Below, piece after piece: positions 15,196 through 24,618 of a stretch of DNA of 35,158 nucleotides (position 1 is its first letter; every line of letters starts with the position of its first letter). The stretch comes from a bacterium. Lineage in GTDB: Bacteria; Eisenbacteria; RBG-16-71-46; CAIMUX01. The position numbers were made by a program, and so were the translations under genes. A model generated the notes under the pieces. That model saw nothing but the letters and a program-made list of their open reading frames with translations, was not told the DNA's origin and did not search any database. The stretch spans positions 1 to 35,158 of the forward strand of contig JAUIHP010000036.1 of the NCBI GenBank assembly GCA_030431975.1, written 5' to 3'.

Positions 15196-16818
15196 GTGGA
15201 CACACACTCGAAGAGTTTCGATCTCGCCTTCCTGGGACGGGTTCGGAACGCCACGATTCTGCTCGGCATCTTCGGCTCACTCTTCGTGTTCTCCTTCGTC
15301 GGGACGCAATCTGGTCTCGGCTGGTGCGCCGGCGCTGCGGTCTCCCTCGTAAACTTCGTTCTCCTGCAGTGGATTCTCACTCGCATCTTCCGTCCGCAAC
15401 CGATGCTCGGTCCGATCGTGGCCTTGGCCTTTCTCGTCAAGATTCCACTGCTTCTTGTTTCGGTCTGGCTTTCCGTCGGTGTCTTCGGGCTTCCCGTTCT
15501 TTGGTTTTCTCTGGGCTTCTTCCTCCTCTTCGCCGTCATCATTCTGAAGACACTGGGACGGCTCCTCGTCCAACGGAGCGGACTGCAAGTGTCCGACCCG
15601 CGAAACGGTGCTGCTTTCCGTATGGGTACTCGCGGAGCCTCGGGGGACAACGATTCGGGGGATAAGGGGACGCCCTCGCCTGGAAGTCGCCTGGACTCGA
15701 ACGGCGACTCGACGAAGTCCGGACTCGGCAAGGCGAGCCTGAAGGCGCCGGGACTGAAAACGTCCCTGGGAGCTCTTCTCCTCTTCTTCCTGCTTGGGCT
15801 TGGTTGGCCGCTTCTTCCGACCCTCACCGCCGAACGCCCCGACTCCCAGTGGACGACGACAATCGATCTCGAGACCGTTCACGGTGTGGCTCTGGCCCAG
15901 ACCGGTCATGACGACCACAGCCATGACGGCGACGACCACTCTCACGACGACCACTCCGGTCACGATCACGACGCTGCTCATGGCGGGGACGCGCACGGGG
16001 ATCACGGTGACGGCCACGGCGATCATGGCGCCCACGACGACCACGGTCCGGTCAAACACTTTCCGCACCTGCTCAACTACGTCGAGTGGGTTCTGGAGAA
16101 AGTCGGCGCACCGACGTCCTGGATGGCCCCGATCTTCAAATACGAGAATGCTTTCTTCTCGATCCTGGTCGGACTGCTTCTCGGTGGCGCCGCTGCGGTG
16201 GCGTCCTCCCGCCGCGAAATGATTCCAGGTCGACTTCAGGCCGCCGTCGAACTTGCCGTCGAAACGTTCTACAACTTCATTCGCGGGATCCTCGGTGAGC
16301 ATACGCGCACGTATCTGCCGTTTCTCGGGACCCTCTTCTTCTACATCTGGGGCATGAACTGGCTGGGGCTCATCCCGGGTGGAAAGTCCCCGACGGCCTA
16401 TCTCAACACGACGCTCACGCTCGCCGTGATTGTCTTTCTCGTCGTACAGATCACCGGTCTCATTCGTCTGGGGCCCGGCGGCTGGCTTCATCACCTTGCC
16501 GGCAGCCCGAAGGACCCGGTCGGTTGGGCTCTCGTACCGCTGATGCTCCCCTTGGAGTTGGTCGGTGAGATCGCAAAACCGGTTTCGCTCTCGTTGCGCC
16601 TTTTCGGAAACATCATGGGTGAGGACACTCTGCTGGCCCTCTTCGCCGTCCTACTCACGATTTCCGTCCCAGCGCTCGGCGCCGTCGGTGTTCCGTTGCA
16701 TGTTCCGTTCATTTTCCTGGCCTTGCTGGCGAGTTCGATCCAAGCCCTGGTGTTTACGCTGCTGGCGACGATCTACATTTCGCAGATGCTGCCTCACGGT
16801 CACGAAGAGGAGCACTAG
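15196..16818 (+). CDS. atpB: AtpI-AtpB fusion: assembly domain joined to ATP synthase subunit a
   Basis: One 540-residue frame joins two proteins that are normally separate. Residues about 18-125 form four membrane helices like ATP synthase subunit I (AtpI). A polar linker (126-188) and a fifth hydrophobic helix (190-210) follow. Residues 238-291 hold 17 histidines among Asp and Gly. Residues about 292-540 are subunit a, with the essential Arg468 in KPVSLSLRLFGN and the C-terminal helices that face the c-ring. Subunit a carries protons across the membrane. In some FCB bacteria subunit a has a signal peptide plus a His-rich segment, which matches 190-291; here AtpI is added in front. The start is GTG at 15196, after GGGGAGGG. 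No stop or good internal start separates the halves (the ATG near residue 143 lacks a ribosome-binding site), but internal translation or processing cannot be excluded. Confidence 0.88.
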   Translation: MDTHSKSFDLAFLGRVRNATILLGIFGSLFVFSFVGTQSGLGWCAGAAVSLVNFVLLQWILTRIFRPQPMLGPIVALAFLVKIPLLLVSVWLSVGVFGLPVLWFSLGFFLLFAVIILKTLGRLLVQRSGLQVSDPRNGAAFRMGTRGASGDNDSGDKGTPSPGSRLDSNGDSTKSGLGKASLKAPGLKTSLGALLLFFLLGLGWPLLPTLTAERPDSQWTTTIDLETVHGVALAQTGHDDHSHDGDDHSHDDHSGHDHDAAHGGDAHGDHGDGHGDHGAHDDHGPVKHFPHLLNYVEWVLEKVGAPTSWMAPIFKYENAFFSILVGLLLGGAAAVASSRREMIPGRLQAAVELAVETFYNFIRGILGEHTRTYLPFLGTLFFYIWGMNWLGLIPGGKSPTAYLNTTLTLAVIVFLVVQITGLIRLGPGGWLHHLAGSPKDPVGWALVPLMLPLELVGEIAKPVSLSLRLFGNIMGEDTLLALFAVLLTISVPALGAVGVPLHVPFIFLALLASSIQALVFTLLATIYISQMLPHGHEEEH

Positions 16819-16830
16819 GCCTAGGCTATT

Positions 16831-16973
16831 ACCGCGCGTCGTTCGACGGAGCGCGGTTGTTTGTGGTGTCCATTCCCGTCTCGGTCATCAGGGAATGGAG
16901 TGGAGGGCGCGCCGCCCGTCGGCGCGAATCGTGCGCTGCAAGACGGCGCAAGTAAGCGCCGCCACGGTGCGGC
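16831..16973 (+). promoter_or_regulatory. Hairpin array between atpB and atpE
   Basis: Four successive stems lie in 175 noncoding bases. ACCGCGC/GCGCGGT at 16831-16857 contains an inner GTCG/CGAC and is followed by TTGTTTGT. TCCATTCCC/GGGAATGGA spans 16869-16899, CGCGCCG/CGGCGCG 16908-16926, and CGGCGC/GCGCCG 16944-16961. A further GCCGC/GCGGC (16958-16973) would compete with the last. The array ends just before the AGAAGGAG site of atpE. It could be a partial terminator, a processing and stability element, or a translational enhancer that raises c-subunit output. Confidence 0.6.
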
Positions 16974-16993
16974 TCTAAGAAGGAGTACGAAAG

Positions 16994-17221
16994 ATGGAGA
17001 TGAATCTTCTGGGAATCGGTCTTCCGGTTGGCCTGGGTCTCGCCGCCCTCGGATCGGGTATCGGTCTTGGAAACGCGGTCAGTTCCGCCATGAGCGCCAT
17101 GGCCCGTCAGCCGGAAGCGATCGGTAAGATCCAGACCAACATGATCATCGGTCTCGCGTTCATCGAGGCTCTGACCATCTACGCGTTCGTTACCGTCTTC
17201 ATTCTTCAGGGCAAGCTCTAG
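16994..17221 (+). CDS. atpE: ATP synthase subunit c
   Basis: The 75-residue hairpin protein forms the rotating c-ring in the membrane. The first helix has the glycine-rich GLGLAALGSGIGLGNA, the polar loop is ARQPEAIGKIQ, and the second helix carries the ion-binding Glu58 in LAFIEALTIYAF. The sodium signature (a Gln in helix one and Ser or Thr after the Glu) is missing: Leu and Ala stand there. The ring therefore most likely carries protons. The ATG has a strong AGAAGGAG site, and a hairpin-rich leader separates it from atpB. Confidence 0.97.
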   Translation: MEMNLLGIGLPVGLGLAALGSGIGLGNAVSSAMSAMARQPEAIGKIQTNMIIGLAFIEALTIYAFVTVFILQGKL

Positions 17222-17301
17222 ATCAGTCTTTCCGGAAGGAATGAGCACTCGCTCCGCGGCCGAATGGTCGCGGCGGTAGGTGTTTGAGACGGGGGTAAAG
17301 G

Positions 17302-17802
17302 ATGCATCAACTCGATCTCGGACAAATCATCTCGCAGGTCGTGGGTTTCGGCATCGTTCTGCTCATTTTGCGGCAGTTCGCATGGGGACCGATTCTCGCG
17401 CTGCTCGATGAACGTCGCGACAAGATCAAGGGTGAGTTCGATGAGATCGAAAACCAGCGCCAGTCGGTGACGGCCGACCGGGCCCAGCTGGACGAGCGTT
17501 TGAGCGGAATCGAGCAGGAGGCCCGGGAGAAGATCCAGGCCGGCGTCGCCGAAGGCGAGAAAGTCGGTAACGAGATCAAGACCAAGGCCCGGCAGGAAGC
17601 GCAAGGCATTCTCCAACGCGCCGAGGAACAGGTGCAGCGGGATCGCGAGAAGGCCCAGGTGGCCCTTCGCAACGAGACCGTCTCGATGGTTCTCGCAGCG
17701 ACGGAGAAGTTGCTCCAGGAAAAGCTCGATCCGGAAGCGCACAAGGGACGGGTCGAGTCCTTCATCGACTCGCTGGACAAAGTTCAGGGAGCTAAGTCGT
17801 GA
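17302..17802 (+). CDS. atpF: ATP synthase subunit b
   Basis: The 166-residue protein is the peripheral stalk of Fo. One N-terminal membrane helix (about 7-25, IISQVVGFGIVLLILRQF) is followed by WGPILALLDERRDKI and a long charged coiled coil (about 36-140) that reaches up to subunit delta. The length is normal. Its stop overlaps the next start by 4 nt (GTGA), coupling b and delta translation. The 80-bp gap after atpE has a small CCGCG/CGCGG inverted repeat. Confidence 0.95.
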   Translation: MHQLDLGQIISQVVGFGIVLLILRQFAWGPILALLDERRDKIKGEFDEIENQRQSVTADRAQLDERLSGIEQEAREKIQAGVAEGEKVGNEIKTKARQEAQGILQRAEEQVQRDREKAQVALRNETVSMVLAATEKLLQEKLDPEAHKGRVESFIDSLDKVQGAKS

Positions 17803-18359
17803 TTCGCGATCGCGGAGTAGCCAATCGCTATGCCAATGCGCTCTTCGGCGCAGCGGAGTCGCGTGGAGCTTCTGAGGCCGTTCTGGCCGACCTCGAGTCT
17901 CTCGCTGAGCTCGAAGAGAAGGGCACTGCGTCTCTGCAGAACTTTCTCGAGTCGCCGTCGGTCGTCGAGAAACGGAAGGAAGAGGTCGTCGACAAAGTCC
18001 TGAAGGGCAAAGCCGATCCTCTGACCGTTCACCTCGTCGATCTGATGTTGCGGAAGAAGCGTATTCAGCACCTGCCTTTGGTGCTGGCTCCGTTTCGGAG
18101 GCTCGTCGAAGCCAAGCTCGGCACCGAGCGTGCAGAAGTGCAGAGTGCGGTACCACTGGACGCGTCGCAAATCGAGCGACTGCGCGCCGGTCTGGCCCGG
18201 GTTACGGGCAAGAAGATCAAGATCGTAACGGAAATCAACCCGGCAATCCTGGGTGGCGTCGTCGTGACGGTCGGGGGACAGATCCTCGACTCCAGTCTGC
18301 GAACGCGGCTGGCTACGATGCGTGAGCAACTTCTTGCCACGCGTGTGGTCGGGCGGTAA
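17799..18359 (+). CDS. atpH: ATP synthase subunit delta
   Basis: The 186-residue protein links the peripheral stalk to the top of F1. It has the family-like N-terminus [16 protein letters not shown], a helical domain of about 110 residues, and the C-terminal signature [22 protein letters not shown], which I note as [11 protein letters not shown] plus [10 protein letters not shown]. The GTG start overlaps the atpF stop. The length is typical (about 180). Confidence 0.95.
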   Translation: MIRDRGVANRYANALFGAAESRGASEAVLADLESLAELEEKGTASLQNFLESPSVVEKRKEEVVDKVLKGKADPLTVHLVDLMLRKKRIQHLPLVLAPFRRLVEAKLGTERAEVQSAVPLDASQIERLRAGLARVTGKKIKIVTEINPAILGGVVVTVGGQILDSSLRTRLATMREQLLATRVVGR

Positions 18360-18370
18360 GGGAGAACGGC

Positions 18371-19885
18371 ATGGCCTTCAAGCCTGAGGAAGTGAGCTCG
18401 ATCCTCCAGCAGGAACTCGAGCGGTTCGACACCAGTTTGGAGATGAAAGAGGTCGGCTCCGTCCTCATGGTGGGTGATGGTATCGCCCGCGTGTGGGGTC
18501 TGGAGAACTGCATGTCCGGCGAGCTCCTCAAGTTTCCCAACGACGTCATGGGAATGGTTCTCAACCTGGAAGAGGACAACGTCGGCGCCGTTCTTTTCGG
18601 CTCTACCGAGCTGGTCAAGGAAGGCGACCCGGTTCACCTGACCGGACGCGTTGCTCAGGTTCCGGTAGGTCCGGCCATGCTTGGCCGTGTCGTCAATCCG
18701 CTCGGTGAGCCGATCGACGGCAAGGGTCCCATCGTGACCGACCACTACTATCCGATCGAAGGTAGCGTGCCCAACGTCGTGCAGCGCCAGCCGGTGACCG
18801 AGCCGGTTCAGACGGGAATCAAGGCCATTGACGCCATGATCCCGATCGGGCGCGGACAACGCGAGCTCATCATTGGTGACCGCCAGACCGGAAAGACCGC
18901 AGTCGCCATCGATGCCATCATCAACCAAAAGGGCAAGGACCTGATCTGCGTCTACGTTGCGGTCGGTCAGAAGGAATCGACCGTCGCCCGAGTCGTGCAG
19001 ACCCTGGCCGATCACGGCGCCATGGAATACACCATCGTCGTTTCGGCCTCGGCTTCCGACCCTGCACCGCTGCAGTACCTGGCTCCCTACGCCGGTTGCT
19101 CGATGGGCGAATGGTTCCGCGACAACAGCAAGCATGCGCTTTGCGTTTACGATGACCTTTCCAAGCAGGCGGTGGCCTACCGCGAGTTGTCCCTCCTGCT
19201 CCGCCGCCCGCCGGGTCGTGAGGCCTATCCGGGAGACGTGTTCTACCTCCACAGCCGTCTGCTGGAGCGTGCGGCCAAGCTCAGTGATGAAATGGGAGGG
19301 GGCAGCCTCACGGCGTTGCCGATCATCGAGACGCAGGCCGGTGACGTTTCCGCCTATATCCCGACGAACGTGATCTCGATTACGGACGGGCAGATCTTCC
19401 TCGAAACGGACCTCTTCTACTCGGGTGTGCGTCCGGCCATCAATGCCGGTATCTCCGTCAGTCGAGTCGGTGGTAACGCCCAGACCAAGGCTATGAAGTC
19501 GGTCGCCGGTAAGCTTCGTCTCGACTTGGCCCAGTACCGCGAACTCGCGGCGTTTGCGCAGTTCGGTTCCGACCTCGATGCCGCCACACAGGCGCAGCTG
19601 ACTCGTGGTGAGCGCATGGTTGAAGTACTGAAGCAGGGCCAGTACGCGCCGATGGAAGTCCAGGATCAGGTCATGTTCATTTTCGCGGGTTCCAATGGTT
19701 ACCTCGACAAACTTCCGGTCGACGCCATCGGAAAGTTCGAGAAGGAATTCCTGGTCTTCATGTCAGAGGAGTACCCGGACGTCGGCCACTCCATCCGCAA
19801 CGAAGGCAAGATGACCGAAGAGACGCAGAACAAGTTGCACAAAGCCCTTCAGTCCTTCGTCGACCGATTCAAGAAGAGCCTGTAA
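18371..19885 (+). CDS. atpA: ATP synthase subunit alpha
   Basis: The 504-residue F1 subunit binds nucleotide at noncatalytic sites. The P-loop is GDRQTGKT at residues 169-176. Other family blocks are [36 protein letters not shown] (listed as [18 protein letters not shown]), [20 protein letters not shown], and [14 protein letters not shown]. The ATG has a GGGAGAACGG site 11 nt after atpH. Length and motif order are standard, and I see no anomaly. Confidence 0.98.
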   Translation: MAFKPEEVSSILQQELERFDTSLEMKEVGSVLMVGDGIARVWGLENCMSGELLKFPNDVMGMVLNLEEDNVGAVLFGSTELVKEGDPVHLTGRVAQVPVGPAMLGRVVNPLGEPIDGKGPIVTDHYYPIEGSVPNVVQRQPVTEPVQTGIKAIDAMIPIGRGQRELIIGDRQTGKTAVAIDAIINQKGKDLICVYVAVGQKESTVARVVQTLADHGAMEYTIVVSASASDPAPLQYLAPYAGCSMGEWFRDNSKHALCVYDDLSKQAVAYRELSLLLRRPPGREAYPGDVFYLHSRLLERAAKLSDEMGGGSLTALPIIETQAGDVSAYIPTNVISITDGQIFLETDLFYSGVRPAINAGISVSRVGGNAQTKAMKSVAGKLRLDLAQYRELAAFAQFGSDLDAATQAQLTRGERMVEVLKQGQYAPMEVQDQVMFIFAGSNGYLDKLPVDAIGKFEKEFLVFMSEEYPDVGHSIRNEGKMTEETQNKLHKALQSFVDRFKKSL

Positions 19886-19935
19886 GTCCCGGGATCTGAT
19901 CCCACTTCTCTGACCAATGCTCTGAAAGGAAACCT

Positions 19936-20790
19936 GTGTCGACTCTGAAACAACTGCGGCGGCGAATCCGCTCGATCAAGAACACGCAGCAGATCACCAA
20001 AGCCATGGAGATGGTGGCGGCGGCAAAACTGCGGCGTGCGCAGAATCGGGCTTTGGCTTCGCGTCCCTACTCTGAGAAGACGACAGAGATGCTCCAGAGC
20101 CTCGCGGCCGCTGCGAGTTCGCTCACGCATCCGCTTTTCGAACAGAGAGACGTCGAGAATCGCTCTCTCGGGATCATCGCGTCGGACAAGGGGCTGTGCG
20201 GATCGTTCAATATGAACGTGTTCCGTCACGTGGAGCGCAGTTTTCCGGCCTCCGAACGCTCCGACATCTCGCTGTATCCCATTGGCCGGCGAGCCAACAT
20301 GTATTTCGGCAAGCGCGACTGGACGATCGGCGGGGGCGTGGAACTCCTCGGTGATCAGATTCAGTTCCAGCTCGCCAAGGAAATGGCGTCCGAATTCACC
20401 CGCGCGTTTACCGCGGGGGAGACGGACAAGGTCCAACTCGTCTATACCAAGTTCCGCACCGTAGCATCCAGGGAGGTGGTGATTGAGGACTTGCTCCCGA
20501 TCGTCCCCAGGGAGGATGCGGAAGGTGCGGGCGGTGACTACATTTTCGAACCGAGCCCGGAGAAGATCTTTGACACGCTTCTCCCTCGGTACGTCATGAA
20601 TCGTGTGCTTCAAGCGATGGCCGAGTCGATTGCTTCCGAACACGCCGCCCGAATGCTGGCCATGGGCGCGGCGACGAAGAATGCGAAGGAAGTCCTGGAC
20701 AACTTGACGCTGACCGCGAACCGGCTGCGGCAGGCGGCGATCACCAAGGAAATCCTCGACATCGTCGGAGGCGCAGAGGCTCTGAAGTAG
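19936..20790 (+). CDS. atpG: ATP synthase subunit gamma
   Basis: The 284-residue central rotor shaft starts with the family signature LRRRIRSIKNTQQITKAMEM (split here between LRRRIRS and KNTQQITKAMEMVAAAKL) and has SDKGLCGSFN in the middle. It ends with SEHAARMLAMGAATKNAKE and the C-terminal helix that sits inside the alpha-beta ring. The start is GTG after AAAGGAAA. The 160-bp gap before atpD has a CGTCATC/GATGACG hairpin at about 20815-20835 and a TTGACA with no matching -10 box. Confidence 0.97.
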   Translation: MSTLKQLRRRIRSIKNTQQITKAMEMVAAAKLRRAQNRALASRPYSEKTTEMLQSLAAAASSLTHPLFEQRDVENRSLGIIASDKGLCGSFNMNVFRHVERSFPASERSDISLYPIGRRANMYFGKRDWTIGGGVELLGDQIQFQLAKEMASEFTRAFTAGETDKVQLVYTKFRTVASREVVIEDLLPIVPREDAEGAGGDYIFEPSPEKIFDTLLPRYVMNRVLQAMAESIASEHAARMLAMGAATKNAKEVLDNLTLTANRLRQAAITKEILDIVGGAEALK

Positions 20791-20887
20791 GCCTCCGGTT
20801 GTTTGACACAGGGACGTCATCGGGGCGCGATGACGACACCCGGACGCGCTGCCCGCGAGCGTGAAGTTTTCTGAAACGAACGCGTGA

Positions 20888-22366
<1,479 letters not shown>

Positions 22367-22459
22367 GCAGCCAAGGAAGAGGGGAGCGGAGCCGCCGGCG
22401 AATCGTCGCGCTAGGTCTTCACTCCCTCGACCGCAATCTCGAAGGCAGGACGCTCGCTC

Positions 22460-22861
22460 ATGGCCACGTTCCATCTGTCCGTCATTACCCCGACCAAGAC
22501 GTTGCTCGACAAGGAAGTGGCGTCGATCATCGTGCCGGGTGTCGAGGGATACCTCGGTGTGATGGCAAATCACGCTCCGCTGATTGCGGCCCTCGGTCCG
22601 GGAGTTTTTTCCGTCCGGGACGAGCCCAACGGTGACGCTGTCGAGTACCTTCTGGGTGGCGGTTTCCTCGAGGTCTCGAACAACAAAGCCATTCTGCTCG
22701 CCGACTCGATGGAGATGGCCGGCGAGGTTGACGTAGAGAGAGCACGGGCTTCGGAGGATCGCGCCAAAAAGCGGCTCGCCGAGGGTTCGTCGCAGTGGGA
22801 CATTCCGCGGGCCGAGGACTCGTTGGCTCGGGCACAGAATCGCCTCAAGCACTCTCGTTAG
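22460..22861 (+). CDS. atpC: ATP synthase subunit epsilon
   Basis: The 133-residue protein sits on the rotor base and inhibits ATP hydrolysis. The N-terminal beta domain has VITPTKTLLDKEV, IIVPGVEGYLGVMANHAPLIAAL (listed as VEGYLGVMANHAPL) and GGGFLEVSNN. The C-terminal helical hairpin (about 88-130) follows. It is the last atp gene; no clear terminator follows it. The ribosome-binding site (AAGGCAGG) is weak and distant. Confidence 0.96.
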   Translation: MATFHLSVITPTKTLLDKEVASIIVPGVEGYLGVMANHAPLIAALGPGVFSVRDEPNGDAVEYLLGGGFLEVSNNKAILLADSMEMAGEVDVERARASEDRAKKRLAEGSSQWDIPRAEDSLARAQNRLKHSR

Positions 22862-23007
22862 ACGCCTGCGAAACCATCGGGCGCTTTGGTGGGACGCTTC
22901 TCTGCTTCGGCCGGGGAGCGTTTCTCGTTGCGGCCGATTCGCCCGACGCGCCGGATTCCGTCCCGTCCTGCATCGAGTTCGGTTTCCCTCGATTCTGCCG
23001 GGGTTGG

Positions 23008-23036
23008 TTGTACGGAGTCTTGGAGTTCGGTAGAGT
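23008..23036 (+). promoter_or_regulatory. Candidate promoter of the lipoprotein gene
   Basis: TTGTAC at 23008-23013 and TAGAGT at 23031-23036 are 17 bp apart, predicting a leader of about 30 nt. It lies in the 212-bp spacer after atpC, where no terminator is obvious, so readthrough from the atp operon is also possible. Confidence 0.4.
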
Positions 23037-23073
23037 GGTAAAAGCTCGGGGTTGCATCCGTGAGGATACGCAG

Positions 23074-24459
23074 ATGAGTCTCGTACCGAACCTATGCGGA
23101 GCAGACCGGCGACCCTCCTCTCCAAGTCGCCGATTGTTCAAAGAATCAGAGTCCGTTTCTCCGATCGTCGCTCTAGGCGGCTGGCTACTTGTGGGCGTGG
23201 GCCTTACGGTTCTCGCCGGATGCGGGGAAGACTCGCAACCTTCTCAGACCGAGCCGCCCATCCAGGTGGAACCCACGTTCTGCGAACATGACGTGGACCT
23301 GACCAGTTCCTACGCCTTCGATGCGGTTGGAATCCACTACGAGATTCCGGCCGGAAAAACTCCGACCGTTCCCGGCGGAACCTCGGTCGCCTTCGACTGG
23401 GTCGGAATGGCGTGTACCGGCACCGACGCAAACGGCGCGGACATTGCCCGAAGCCCTGCGGGATTTCGATACCGCCTCCTGCCTCTCGAAACCACGTGGC
23501 GAAGCTTGGCGCCGAGCGTAATGAGCGTGACCTACCCTGCGGCCCAGCTTGACAACGAGGCCTACCGCTTCGAGGTGGCGGCGATCAACGCCAGGGAGGC
23601 GTTCGGCCCGATCGTGGTCCGGGAGTTCGAGTGGAATGCACCACCCGAGACACAGTTTTCTCAGTTTGTCTTTCCAGGCGAGACGGAGTCGCAGTCCGTG
23701 TTCTTTGCCGCCGGAGAACAAGGTCTGCCGATTGAAGAGTATGAGCCGGTGCGATCCGGGGACACGCTGAGTGTTACGGCGCAGGGCGTTTCGCTGTGGG
23801 CCCTCCCCACGGGGAATGACCCGGACGGCGAGCCTGGGGATGACGGGATCGCGGCCATGCAGGTGCGGCTGTTGGACGGTCCCGGACTGTGGGAAGACGT
23901 CACGGTCGGACAGCCCTTCGCGAAAGACAACATCTATACGGAAGAGGGTCAGGACGGCTACATCCTGACCGCGCGGGCGGTGGACAAGTACGGGCGCGCA
24001 GATGCGACGCCGGACACGGTGCTTTTCTTCGTAAACCGTGCTCCCCGATTTCGAGTTCAAGGAGTCGTTGGAGGGCAACCATTCTCGCAGAGTCCCGCCC
24101 CGGGTGATGTTCTGTCGCTGAAGTCACTGCCATCGTCGACGGAGCTCGAAGCAAGGTTTCTCGGTTTCGACCCGGATGCCCTCAATGCGAGCCGACAGTT
24201 GCTCGAGTTCTCCTATCGCTTCGCGAAGTACCCCGGGCCGGACGGAAAGCCGAGCGACAAATCCTACTTTTCCGACTGGCAGGCCGGGAACCCCACGACC
24301 GGCGCCTGGGAAACAACGCTTTCCATCGAGGACGGGCAGCGCGAGTTCTTGGCGGGAGACTTCGAGCTCCTGGTTCGTGTCCGTGAGAATCGCTCGTCGA
24401 GCCTCGAACGATTGGGACGACGTGTGACGGAGCAGCGGATCCCGTTTCGTATCGAGTGA
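23074..24459 (+). CDS. Lipoprotein of unknown function
   Basis: The 461-residue product has a long polar N-terminus, a hydrophobic segment (30-47) and a lipobox LAGC with Cys50, so it is probably a lipid-anchored envelope protein. The mature region is beta-rich with Ig/fibronectin-like spacing and aspartate-rich turns (for example NDPDGEPGDDG), and the part about 230-330 has aromatic-rich segments such as LTARAVDKYGRAD. I recognise no specific family. The ATG at 23074 follows a GAGGA site, and the frame stays open upstream to 22795 inside atpC without protein-like sequence. The n-region before the lipobox is longer than usual (about 29 residues), so a later start is possible. A terminator follows at 24546. 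Confidence 0.78.
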   Translation: MSLVPNLCGADRRPSSPSRRLFKESESVSPIVALGGWLLVGVGLTVLAGCGEDSQPSQTEPPIQVEPTFCEHDVDLTSSYAFDAVGIHYEIPAGKTPTVPGGTSVAFDWVGMACTGTDANGADIARSPAGFRYRLLPLETTWRSLAPSVMSVTYPAAQLDNEAYRFEVAAINAREAFGPIVVREFEWNAPPETQFSQFVFPGETESQSVFFAAGEQGLPIEEYEPVRSGDTLSVTAQGVSLWALPTGNDPDGEPGDDGIAAMQVRLLDGPGLWEDVTVGQPFAKDNIYTEEGQDGYILTARAVDKYGRADATPDTVLFFVNRAPRFRVQGVVGGQPFSQSPAPGDVLSLKSLPSSTELEARFLGFDPDALNASRQLLEFSYRFAKYPGPDGKPSDKSYFSDWQAGNPTTGAWETTLSIEDGQREFLAGDFELLVRVRENRSSSLERLGRRVTEQRIPFRIE

Positions 24460-24545
24460 CCCATCGGAGTGTCGAACAGTATGTGTCCGGTCGGGTAGGG
24501 GACGCGCTCGGGCGCGGCGAACGGTTGGAGCCGTCAGAGAACAAG

Positions 24546-24571
24546 AAGGCGCGCCCTTTCGGACGCGCCTT
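24546..24571. terminator. Bidirectional terminator between convergent genes
   Basis: An 8-bp perfect stem, AAGGCGCG and CGCGCCTT, with a 10-nt loop is flanked by TTC on the plus strand and TTCTTG on the minus strand. It lies between the stops of the lipoprotein gene (24459) and the GAF gene (24619). Confidence 0.65.
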
Positions 24572-24618
24572 TCAAGTCTTCCGTAGCGCCGCCAGAGTGC
24601 CGCGATTCCGCGGATCGC

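Noticed and set aside
15277-16494. 405-residue minus-strand frame opposite the AtpI-AtpB fusion
   Set aside because: It is antisense to conserved subunit a, with a highly charged, non-family sequence.
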